Origin: an archaeon
Lineage (GTDB): Archaea > Asgardarchaeota > Hermodarchaeia > Hermodarchaeales > Hermodarchaeaceae
Assembly (NCBI GenBank): GCA_016550415.1
Contig: JABXGU010000539.1
Coordinates: 1-7,410 of the forward strand
Length of the DNA stretch: 7,410 nt
Direction of reading: 5' to 3'
Shown: piece after piece, positions 1 to 5,249 of the stretch
How positions within the stretch are numbered: the stretch's first letter is position 1
Layout: each line of letters opens with the position of its first letter
Notes under the pieces: generated by a model
Seen by the model: only the letters and a program-made list of their open reading frames with translations
Told to the model about the DNA's origin: nothing
Database searches by the model: none
Program-made: the position numbers and the translations under genes

Positions 1-216
1 AATTACTGCATATTTACCTCTATGACGAATGAAGATGGTGACATCATGATGGCGTCCTTGCGCTACAGTATGCTGTACTAACTTAAATTCCTCAAGCATC
101 ATTTCTACATTAAAATTGACGCGACGTGGAGTACCCAATTGTTGTGCCAGTATATTGACCTCTACCTGATAATCTTCGTGAGACACCTGCAATGTCACCA
201 CGTGCAAAAAAAACAT
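1..216 (-). CDS. Partial gene, N-terminal 72 residues, possible Nudix hydrolase
   Basis: An open reading frame on the minus strand starts at ATG 216-214 and runs off the left edge without a stop (72 codons). The protein begins MFFLHVVTLQVSHEDYQVEV. Its visible end has the pattern GRHHDVTIFIRHRGKYAVI (residues 54-72). A helical region followed by an R/H-H-D-v-t-x-f-i strand and a y-A-v-I strand is what I recall at the start of some Nudix hydrolase domains, just before the P-P-G and Nudix box. The Nudix box itself (GX5EX7REUXEEXGU) would lie outside the window, so the family call is inference. An alternative start is one of the two GTG codons six and seven codons downstream; no strong Shine-Dalgarno sequence decides between them. 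It lies downstream of hsp20 on the same strand but is separated from it by 139 bp containing a terminator-like hairpin, so it is probably transcribed separately. Confidence 0.5.
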   Translation of the reverse strand, partial: MFFLHVVTLQVSHEDYQVEVNILAQQLGTPRRVNFNVEMMLEEFKLVQHTVAQGRHHDVTIFIRHRGKYAVI

Positions 217-303
217 CTTTGCCTAAAAGGCTGGCGAAAGCATCAACCCTAATATCCAAATCATTACTTAAAAAACTATAATGAAACCAAATATGGCTAT
301 TTC

Positions 304-357
304 AAAAAAAATAATGATATAGTTGAAGACTGGTTGAAACATAGTCAGCCTTCAACT
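304..357 (-). terminator. Hairpin plus T8 tract terminating the hsp20 transcript
   Basis: Read on the minus strand, AGTTGAAGGCTG (357-346) pairs with CAGTCTTCAACT (332-321). This gives a 12-bp stem, with one G-U wobble, around a 13-nt loop. The stem overlaps the hsp20 stop codon (358-356). Nine bases after the stem comes a run of eight T (311-304). Archaeal termination mainly needs the T-rich tract; a hairpin in front of it makes this look like an intrinsic terminator and mRNA 3' end. Confidence 0.55.
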
Positions 358-1036
358 ACTCTTGTGTCGTTTCTTCTTTCGGCTTTTCCTGTTTTGCCGC
401 CTCATTTCCCTCGTTGCTTTTAAGATGGATTTCAACGACACCATTTCTGAATTTTATGGATTCAAGCTGCACTGGGGAGGGTAATTCTAGCTCTCGGAAT
501 AGTTGGCCATGAATCCAAAGGTTCAATCTTCGACCCTTTACTTTGACATCAATCTCATCCTTTGTAGTTGCTGGGGTATCAAAAATCGTAACATACCCTT
601 CTTTTGTGTCAAAAATGTCGATGGGATAATTGTCCTCATCCTTTAGTTTGGGTTCAGGTCGTAGACCTGGAAATGGTTGATCTGGTGGCTGAGGTTCTAG
701 AGGTGAAGGCCGAGTTGGTTGGCGTGGAGAAAAAGGGCGATTTGGCTGAGGTGGGAAAAACATTGGAAATTGTCCGCTTCTCAATTGTTCAGAAAATCTT
801 TGCCTCGCTTCTTCTGGAAGGTTACTCCACTCTTGAGTTTGGACTTTTCCATCTGGGCCCATTGTTGTTATTCTGCCATAGACTATGGGTCCAATTCGTA
901 TAGTTTCTGATCCATTGTTCTCTTCGATGTGTGGTTGAATATCCATATTATCTGATGAGGTTGCAGATTGTAACATTCGAAAGAATGATTGAAATTCTCG
1001 TCGGAGCATTTCTTCAAATTCGTCAAAGTTGAACAT
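356..1036 (-). CDS. Hsp20/alpha-crystallin family small heat-shock protein with proline-rich linker
   Basis: Likely an ATP-independent holdase chaperone of the Hsp20 (alpha-crystallin) family, acting in the cytoplasm on unfolding proteins. It has 226 residues. The N-terminal part (1-90) contains a segment GPIVYGRITTMGPDGKVQ (49-66) that I recall in archaeal Hsp20-like proteins. Residues 91-129 are a linker with 16 prolines in 39 positions. The alpha-crystallin domain follows at about 136-207, ending in the beta-strand motif FRNGVVEIHL (196-205), which matches the family's conserved N-G-v-l-e-I strand. The tail is charged (EKPKEETTQE) and lacks the I-x-I/V motif that many small heat-shock proteins use to assemble oligomers. 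Start ATG 1036-1034 is well supported by GGTGAT at 1050-1045, eight bases upstream. The gene is divergent from a Phr-like ArsR regulator, its probable repressor, with palindromic and direct repeats near the predicted transcription start. The fold call is solid; the client range is unknown. Confidence 0.85.
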   Translation of the reverse strand: MFNFDEFEEMLRREFQSFFRMLQSATSSDNMDIQPHIEENNGSETIRIGPIVYGRITTMGPDGKVQTQEWSNLPEEARQRFSEQLRSGQFPMFFPPQPNRPFSPRQPTRPSPLEPQPPDQPFPGLRPEPKLKDEDNYPIDIFDTKEGYVTIFDTPATTKDEIDVKVKGRRLNLWIHGQLFRELELPSPVQLESIKFRNGVVEIHLKSNEGNEAAKQEKPKEETTQE

Positions 1037-1059
1037 AAATCGCTATCACCTTATTATAC

Positions 1060-1082
1060 TCACAACTTGTGACTAACTTGTG
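1060..1082. promoter_or_regulatory. Candidate operator between hsp20 and the ArsR/Phr-like gene
   Basis: TCACAA-C-TTGTGA at 1060-1072 is a perfect 6-bp inverted repeat with a one-base centre. Its right half overlaps AACTTGTG (1064-1071), which is repeated at 1075-1082, exactly 11 bp (one helical turn) away. The site lies where transcription from the minus-strand TATA-like box (1098-1106) should start, at about 1075, so a protein bound here would block hsp20 initiation. A related half-site, CACTTTGTG on the minus strand (1159-1151), lies in front of the regulator gene. Binding by the adjacent ArsR protein is inference. Confidence 0.45.
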
Positions 1083-1097
1083 GTGTGTAATACATGC

Positions 1098-1106
1098 TTA
1101 TAAAAG
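1098..1106 (-). promoter_or_regulatory. TATA-like box, hsp20 promoter
   Basis: On the minus strand CTTTTATAA is preceded by a purine-rich GGAAA, as expected for an archaeal TFB-recognition element plus TATA box. It would place the start of transcription near 1075 and give a leader of about 38 nt carrying GGTGAT before the hsp20 ATG. The same AT-rich stretch reads TTATAAAAG on the plus strand and could also serve the divergent regulator gene, though with a longer leader; TATTAAAC at 1139-1146 is another plus-strand candidate. Confidence 0.5.
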
Positions 1107-1197
1107 TTTCCTTAAAACCATAAGACTAAAGGGTCACTGTATTAAACTAACACAAAGTGATTAACAGGATTTACTGTAAAAGGGGTGGAAAGATTCT

Positions 1198-1734
1198 ATG
1201 TCACCTGCTGAACCTAGCGATGAATTTGACATTTTATTCGAATTATTAGGGAATCGCACCAGATACGAGATACTTCGTCACATAGCTCGTGAGCCTATGT
1301 TTTTGGGTCAATTAAGCAAGGAATTGGATATTGGGCAGCAGGCAATTATTCGCCATTTACGTCAAATGTTGGAACAAGGATTATTGGAAACGTATGAGGA
1401 CGAGAGTATTCGAGGACCGCCACGGAAATATTACCGGTTGTGTAAAGCTATCCGACTCTCCGTACAAATTTCCCATGATGGGGTAAGAGTCATTCGAATC
1501 ATACCAGTAACTACAGAACTTCAATCAGTCGAAGAGATATTGAAATATCGTTATCCTGAAATTTTCCGTCTAGTTCTACGTTCCCAAAACATTCCCAAAA
1601 TTTCTGGAGTATTGAATCAGAAACAGGTCGCAATAGAATTAATCCAACAACTAAAGGCTAGATACAGTGAAATGAATGTTGTTGGTAAATATCTGCGTTC
1701 TGTTGTTGAACAGCTACAAGAAGACTATCTCTGA
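1198..1734 (+). CDS. ArsR-family winged-helix transcriptional regulator, Phr-like (heat-shock repressor candidate)
   Basis: A 178-residue DNA-binding regulator. The N-terminal half is an ArsR-type winged helix: helix 1 around LLGNRTRYEILRHIA (16-30), the helix-turn-helix about 35-60 with recognition helix QQAIIRHLRQML, and a beta-wing about 64-82 (ETYEDES then GPPRKYYRL). From memory, the stretch LGN-TR-IL, elsKELdIGQqAiirHLr, RG-PRKYY closely follows Pyrococcus furiosus Phr, the repressor of archaeal heat-shock genes including hsp20. The C-terminal half (about 110-178) is helical and probably dimerises. No metal-binding CxC/ELCVCDL motif of arsenic- or cadmium-sensing ArsR proteins is present, which argues against metal sensing. 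The start ATG follows AGGGGTGG (1181-1188), a good Shine-Dalgarno match. The gene is divergent from hsp20 and shares its 161-bp intergenic region, which fits a local repressor that may also control itself. Confidence 0.82.
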   Translation: MSPAEPSDEFDILFELLGNRTRYEILRHIAREPMFLGQLSKELDIGQQAIIRHLRQMLEQGLLETYEDESIRGPPRKYYRLCKAIRLSVQISHDGVRVIRIIPVTTELQSVEEILKYRYPEIFRLVLRSQNIPKISGVLNQKQVAIELIQQLKARYSEMNVVGKYLRSVVEQLQEDYL

Positions 1735-1762
1735 TTATATTCTTTTCATAATACTATAATTC

Positions 1763-1775
1763 TCTTTTTTCTTTG
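1763..1775 (+). terminator. T-rich tract downstream of the ArsR/Phr-like gene
   Basis: TCTTTTTTCTTTG begins about 28 bp after the regulator's stop codon. Pyrimidine-rich T tracts of this kind are typical archaeal termination signals; no convincing hairpin precedes it. The rest of the roughly 200-bp gap up to 1937 shows no gene, RNA or repeat that I can support. Confidence 0.3.
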
Positions 1776-1924
1776 TAAAGTAGAAGAGAGATGGCGAGAG
1801 TGAGACCAAAAAGACTATTAGTTAAGTTCAGAGATATTTGGATTAGTCTAGAGCTATTCATGAAGGCAATCTAGATCTGTTTCCAATAAGCTAATCAAGT
1901 AGTTACAATATCGTCTAATGGATT

Positions 1925-1934
1925 GGTGGGTGGA
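1925..1934 (+). promoter_or_regulatory. Shine-Dalgarno sequence fixing the start at 1938
   Basis: GGTGGGTGGA lies three bases before ATG 1938. It matches the purine-rich GGTG core used elsewhere in this window. An upstream in-frame TTG at 1923 would place this site inside the coding sequence, so ATG 1938 is preferred. Confidence 0.6.
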
Positions 1935-1937
1935 AAA

Positions 1938-2309
1938 ATGGGTCTTCTTCAGAGAATTAAGTCACTGTTTCGACGGAAAAAAAAGGTTGAGCCTTCTTCT
2001 TCATCTGTTACTATTGGGACTCCTCCTATTCCAGAGGGGACAGATAAGGAATCGACGGAAATACGTTCCCTTATTGAGGAGCATAAATTGCTTGAAGAAG
2101 AGCGAATCCGTCTCCGTAAGGAAATAGATGTAATCGAAATGAGATTCAACAGTGGAATAATAGCTGCTGCAGATCGGGACACAGCATATCGGCTACGTCT
2201 TTCTCGCGCAGGTCAAATCAGTCTACGCCAAGTAGAAATTCGAAATCGCTTAATAGAATTGGAATATCCCGTCCCTCCAGAATGGCGCCGTGCATTACGT
2301 ATTGCCTGA
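1938..2309 (+). CDS. Small coiled-coil protein with basic amphipathic N-terminus, function unknown
   Basis: I do not recognise a named family. The 123-residue protein has three parts. The N-terminus MGLLQRIKSLFRRKKK (1-16) can form an amphipathic helix with leucine, isoleucine and phenylalanine on one face, followed by a run of basic residues; this resembles the membrane-binding start of ESCRT-III-like and other peripheral membrane proteins. A Ser/Pro-rich hinge follows (19-35). The remainder (about 40-110) is highly charged and helical, with heptad-like spacing, broken by RFNSGIIAAADRDTAYRLR (69-87). That insert follows the f-x-x-G-x-I-x-x-x-x-y pattern that I recall between helices of many archaeal coiled-coil proteins. 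It ends in PVPPEWRRALRIA. There is no signal peptide, Cys pair or catalytic motif. The length is too short for a full ESCRT-III core. It is convergent with the deacetylase gene, about 63 bp apart. A role at the membrane is inference only. Confidence 0.65.
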   Translation: MGLLQRIKSLFRRKKKVEPSSSSVTIGTPPIPEGTDKESTEIRSLIEEHKLLEEERIRLRKEIDVIEMRFNSGIIAAADRDTAYRLRLSRAGQISLRQVEIRNRLIELEYPVPPEWRRALRIA

Positions 2310-2323
2310 ACCTTGCCATCATC

Positions 2324-2336
2324 TGTCTCTTTTTAG
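2324..2336 (+). terminator. T-rich tract after the coiled-coil gene
   Basis: TGTCTCTTTTTAG lies 15 bp after the stop codon in the 63-bp convergent gap with the deacetylase gene. It is consistent with archaeal T-tract termination on the plus strand. No stable hairpin was seen. Confidence 0.3.
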
Positions 2337-2372
2337 TGGGCCTAGGAACAACTTCTCAATCCGCTAGTATAT

Positions 2373-3524
2373 TCATCCAATGCCAAGAAGCGGAAAAATG
2401 AGCTGCTTGACTCTTTCCACACTTTCCATAGTGATTCGTTCTACACGCTGATAATCTACATCTGATAGTTTTGGTTTCTGTTGATCCCTAACTTTGCTTG
2501 GTGATTCAAGGCCAGTAACTTTGTTGAATAGTTTTTTCCAATCTTGGGGAATTTCATCATTAACTTCAATTCCTGCGTATTGACCAAAAATCAAGGTCCA
2601 ACAACGTGGAACTGATAAGTACGAGTAACCTCCTCCTCCAACAGCCACCAGTCGTCCATTAGCATATTTGTGAGCCAATTCATGAATCCGTTTTGCCACC
2701 TCGGAGTGTGCATGAGTTGTGAGTTTTAAATGGCCAAGCTGATCTTGAAAATGTGTGTCCACTCCATTCTGTGTTACGATGATTTCTGGACGGTATGCTT
2801 TGATGATGGGTGGTACAATTTCTTCAAAGGCTTTGAGGTAATGTTCATCACAAGTGTAGGGCGGCAATGGCAAATTAACCGAATATCCCCTCCCTTCACC
2901 TCTTCCCAACTCCTCTGTAAAACCCGTTGAAGGAAAGAGTGTACGACCAGTTTCATGGATGGAGAGAGTAAGAACTCCTGGGTCATCATAGAAGATGTCT
3001 TGAACACCATCGCTATGGTGAACATCAATGTCGAAATAGAGAATGCGTTTCAGTTTGTAGTGCGTCTGAAGATAACGGCATGCGATGGCTACATCATTGA
3101 AGATACAGAATCCTGAAGCCCGGTCTGGGTGTGCATGATGTAAACCGCCTCCTGGATTCCATGCATGATGGACCTTATTATTCATAACCGAATCAACACA
3201 AGCTAAAGTCCCTCCCACAAGAAGCCGTGTGATATCATATGCGCCAGGAAATGCAGATGTATCACCCCCATCGATGACTGTATAGCCTTTCTGTTCACTT
3301 AACTCACGGATCATATTGGTATATTCTTGAGTGTGAACCAAGTGTAATTGTTCCTCGGTGGCTGGTTCAAAGCTTGGTTCAATGACTTTGGTACCGTCAA
3401 GCAGTCCAAGCCCCCGACATAATTCGTAGTGGAGGAGAATGCGGTTTTGATGTAACGGATGATCTGCACCAAGGTCATACTTTACATAATCAGGATCGTA
3501 GAACATTGCTACCTTGTCAGTCAC
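2373..3524 (-). CDS. acuC: AcuC-type class I histone deacetylase family protein
   Basis: A 383-residue zinc-dependent deacylase of the arginase/deacetylase fold. It probably removes acetyl groups from lysines of proteins such as acetyl-CoA synthetase or DNA-binding proteins; the substrate cannot be read from sequence. All catalytic parts are present: the His pair H129-H130 in NPGGGLHHAHPDRASGFC, the metal-site strand YFDIDVHHSDGVQ with ligands D167 and H169, the third ligand D256 in TQNGVDTHFQD, and the transition-state tyrosine Y300 in GGGGYS. By comparison with human HDAC8 (from memory) these match H142/H143, D178, H180, D267 and Y306. The length is that of AcuC/HDLP proteins (about 375-390), with a full C-terminus. 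The start is GTG at 3524-3522, chosen because GGGTGGT (3536-3530) lies five bases upstream; the later in-frame Met7 has no such site. It is divergent from a small GTPase gene. Confidence 0.92.
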   Translation of the reverse strand: MTDKVAMFYDPDYVKYDLGADHPLHQNRILLHYELCRGLGLLDGTKVIEPSFEPATEEQLHLVHTQEYTNMIRELSEQKGYTVIDGGDTSAFPGAYDITRLLVGGTLACVDSVMNNKVHHAWNPGGGLHHAHPDRASGFCIFNDVAIACRYLQTHYKLKRILYFDIDVHHSDGVQDIFYDDPGVLTLSIHETGRTLFPSTGFTEELGRGEGRGYSVNLPLPPYTCDEHYLKAFEEIVPPIIKAYRPEIIVTQNGVDTHFQDQLGHLKLTTHAHSEVAKRIHELAHKYANGRLVAVGGGGYSYLSVPRCWTLIFGQYAGIEVNDEIPQDWKKLFNKVTGLESPSKVRDQQKPKLSDVDYQRVERITMESVERVKQLIFPLLGIG

Positions 3525-3530
3525 TGAATA

Positions 3531-3536
3531 CCACCC
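3531..3536 (-). promoter_or_regulatory. Shine-Dalgarno sequence deciding the GTG start of the deacetylase gene
   Basis: GGGTGG on the minus strand lies six bases before GTG 3524-3522. It is the same GGTG-type site seen before the other genes here and supports the GTG over the internal ATG six codons later. Confidence 0.55.
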
Positions 3537-3680
3537 AAAGCCATTACCTGTTATTTTCTTCTAATATCTTGAATCTTCTCTCTTCATTCCTCACGTGGCT
3601 ATTTAGTTCTCTCCTCATACAAACCTTGTAAGCCCATTGGGATATTCTAATCTTTATTGTCCATTTTTTTATTTGAGAAA

Positions 3681-3750
3681 TTTGCTATTGCGGAAAATTT
3701 AAATAAACTAAGCAGCTTTCGCAGAAACCGCAAATCACTTAAATAGCAAA
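3681..3750. repeat. Nested inverted repeat in the deacetylase/GTPase divergent promoter region
   Basis: TTTGCTATT (3681-3689) is exactly inverted as AATAGCAAA (3742-3750). Inside it TTGCGG (3688-3693) is inverted as CCGCAA (3728-3733). The arms flank the TATA-like TTTAAATA at 3698-3705, and the right arm overlaps a second TATA-like TTAAATAG. The arrangement fits paired operator sites or a cruciform more than a terminator, because the arms are over 30 bp apart and lie upstream of the gene. Confidence 0.4.
3691..3705 (+). promoter_or_regulatory. BRE/TATA-like promoter for the small GTPase gene
   Basis: CGGAAAA followed by TTTAAATA (3698-3705) has the purine-rich BRE plus TATA layout of archaeal promoters. 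Transcription would start near 3729, giving a leader of about 80 nt. A second box, TTAAATAG (3739-3746), would start near 3770 and give a leader of about 40 nt. The 287-bp gap between the deacetylase and GTPase starts holds these elements and the inverted repeat, and no gene I can support. Confidence 0.45.
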
Positions 3751-3811
3751 TGAATAAAAAGAAGTAACCTCGGGTCATCGATATTACGAGGTCCATATTG
3801 GAGATACTAAT

Positions 3812-4414
3812 ATGGCAACACAACAACAAAGCACAGGAGCAGAATCAGGAATTGTACAATCTCCTGAATTACAAGGCACTCCTATTTTCAAGCTTGTTGT
3901 TGCTGGAGAGGGTGGAGCAGGGAAAACAAGTCTCATACGACGATATATCCTAAACAATTTTAATTCCACAGAAATTACAGTAGGCTCCGAATTTGCCTTT
4001 AAGGAAATTGAACTGGCTGAACGAAAACTAGCACTCTCCATTTGGGACTTTGCTGGAGAAAATCAGTTTAGAGTACTCATGCCAGTCTTTTGCAGGGGTG
4101 CTCATGGTGCGATTCTAGTTTTTGATCTAAACCGTTTTGCCACCTTTAAGCACCTTCGATTATGGATGGACATCATCCAAAGTGTTACCAAGGATATTCC
4201 TGTAATTCTTGTTGGTGCAAAAAGTGACCTGAATGGTGGGCCGTCTGACGAAGAAATCAAAGCATTCTGCCAAGAACACAAGGTGAAGGCATATTTTCCG
4301 GTCTCAGCCAAAGATGGCACTAATGTCTCTGAGATTTTTATTCACATTGGAATGTTGATGGCTAATGCGGCTCAGAACGGAATTATCACACCTGCCTATT
4401 CGCATAGAACTTAA
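3812..4414 (+). CDS. Ras/Rab-like small GTPase with atypical G3 and G4 motifs
   Basis: A 200-residue Ras-superfamily GTPase, a molecular switch of the type abundant in Asgard archaea. A 24-residue polar N-terminal extension precedes the G domain. G1 is GEGGAGKTS (32-40; K38 and T39 match Ras K16 and S17). G2 is probably T56 in EITVGSEF. G3 is WDFAGEN (78-84), where Ras has DTAGQE, so E83 replaces the catalytic glutamine Q61. G4 is AKSD (136-139) instead of NKxD. G5 is SAK (165-167). The C-terminus (PAYSHRT) has no cysteine, so no prenylation box. Full G-domain length shows it is intact. The start ATG follows GGAGAT (3800-3805) with a 6-base gap. It is divergent from the AcuC-type deacetylase and followed, after about 100 bp, by a glycosyltransferase gene. 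Its partner proteins and process are unknown; hydrolysis may be slow or GAP-dependent because of the Gln to Glu change (inference). Confidence 0.9.
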   Translation: MATQQQSTGAESGIVQSPELQGTPIFKLVVAGEGGAGKTSLIRRYILNNFNSTEITVGSEFAFKEIELAERKLALSIWDFAGENQFRVLMPVFCRGAHGAILVFDLNRFATFKHLRLWMDIIQSVTKDIPVILVGAKSDLNGGPSDEEIKAFCQEHKVKAYFPVSAKDGTNVSEIFIHIGMLMANAAQNGIITPAYSHRT

Positions 4415-4516
4415 TTCGTATGAGTAGTTCTAAGGTAAGGCTTTTCCCTAAATACGTGATAAACACTTCATTTGATTGCTAATATTCCACTTACATAATA
4501 TTGGCTAGTGTCTATC

Positions 4517-5233
4517 ATGTTCAAGGGCAAACGTGTTACCATCGTAATTCCAGCGTATAATGAGGAAGAGGGTATTGGTCTTACCGTCAGAGATTTTCAA
4601 ACCTCCGAAGTGGATGAAATCATAGTTGTTGATAACAATTCAACAGATAGGACTGCTAAGATTGCACGAAAATCAGGTGCTCATGTTGTTCTTGAAACAA
4701 TTCAGGGCTATGGTGCGGCAATTCGCCGAGGTCTAAGTGAGGCACTAAAGCGGCGTGCTGATTTTATTATCATCACTGAAGCTGATGCTTCTTTTCGTGG
4801 AATCGATATTCATCGCTTGCTAGATAATTGTAGAAAATGTCATTTTGTTGTTGGCACTCGAACTGCAACTCCCTATCTTGGGAAAGGTGCTCCAATGGGT
4901 CTCTTCCTTATTGTAGGAAATATGGCTGTTGCCAAGTTGCTTGGTTTACTTCATGGATATCCAGCCCTAACAGATGTAGGTTGTACTCTTCGTGTTATCA
5001 GAAACTCAATGCTTGAAGCCATTCTTCCCGAGTTAGATGCTGAAGGTGCTGCCCTTTCTCCCCAGATGATTGTCCGTGTTCTCCGTTACGGAGGCAAAAT
5101 CAAAGAAATCCCAGTCCATTATATGGCTCGAGTAGGAACTGCAAAAATCACAACATCCAAACGGAAATCCTTCAGGGTTGGCATTCAAATGATTCAAGTT
5201 ATTCTAGGATGGAAGATACGCTTATTCAAATAG
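4517..5233 (+). CDS. Family 2 glycosyltransferase, DPM/DPG synthase-like
   Basis: Likely transfers a hexose from a nucleotide sugar to a polyprenyl/dolichyl phosphate at the inner face of the membrane, for N-glycan or glycolipid assembly. It has 238 residues. The GT-A fold begins at once with VTIVIPAYNEEEGIG (7-21); the nucleotide-binding VVDNNSTDRT spans 37-46. The metal-binding motif is EADASF (88-93) in place of the usual DxD; I recall the related E-x-D-G-T-F form in archaeal and cyanobacterial members of this family. VGTRT (112-116) and TDVGCTLRVIR (152-162) match the acceptor-side motifs of dolichyl-phosphate sugar synthases. The length covers only the catalytic domain, without the C-terminal membrane domain seen in AglD-type enzymes. 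ATG 4517 is chosen; GTG 4508, three codons earlier, is also open. Neither has a clear Shine-Dalgarno site, and AT-rich TTACATAATA (4491-4500) lies close upstream, so the mRNA may be leaderless. It converges on a nucleotidyltransferase gene 16 bp away. Confidence 0.85.
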   Translation: MFKGKRVTIVIPAYNEEEGIGLTVRDFQTSEVDEIIVVDNNSTDRTAKIARKSGAHVVLETIQGYGAAIRRGLSEALKRRADFIIITEADASFRGIDIHRLLDNCRKCHFVVGTRTATPYLGKGAPMGLFLIVGNMAVAKLLGLLHGYPALTDVGCTLRVIRNSMLEAILPELDAEGAALSPQMIVRVLRYGGKIKEIPVHYMARVGTAKITTSKRKSFRVGIQMIQVILGWKIRLFK

Positions 5234-5249
5234 TCTAAATATTCAACAT

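Noticed and set aside
604..903. 99-codon open frame on the plus strand inside hsp20
   Set aside because: It is antisense to the alpha-crystallin gene, rich in low-complexity V/L/E runs, and has no ribosome site. It reflects the proline-rich codons of the gene on the other strand.
1735..1937. Search for a tRNA or small RNA in the gap after the regulator gene
   Set aside because: No cloverleaf, CCA-like end or stable hairpin was found; only a T-rich tract and AT-rich sequence.
1918..2127. Alternative plus-strand frame overlapping the coiled-coil gene
   Set aside because: It has no Shine-Dalgarno site before its ATG and its product is leucine/serine-rich without pattern; the overlapping frame from 1938 has GGTGGGTGGA and coherent coiled-coil sequence.
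3750..3767. Five-codon upstream reading frame (MNKKK) in the GTPase leader
   Set aside because: It is too short and has no ribosome site; AT-rich leaders give such frames by chance.
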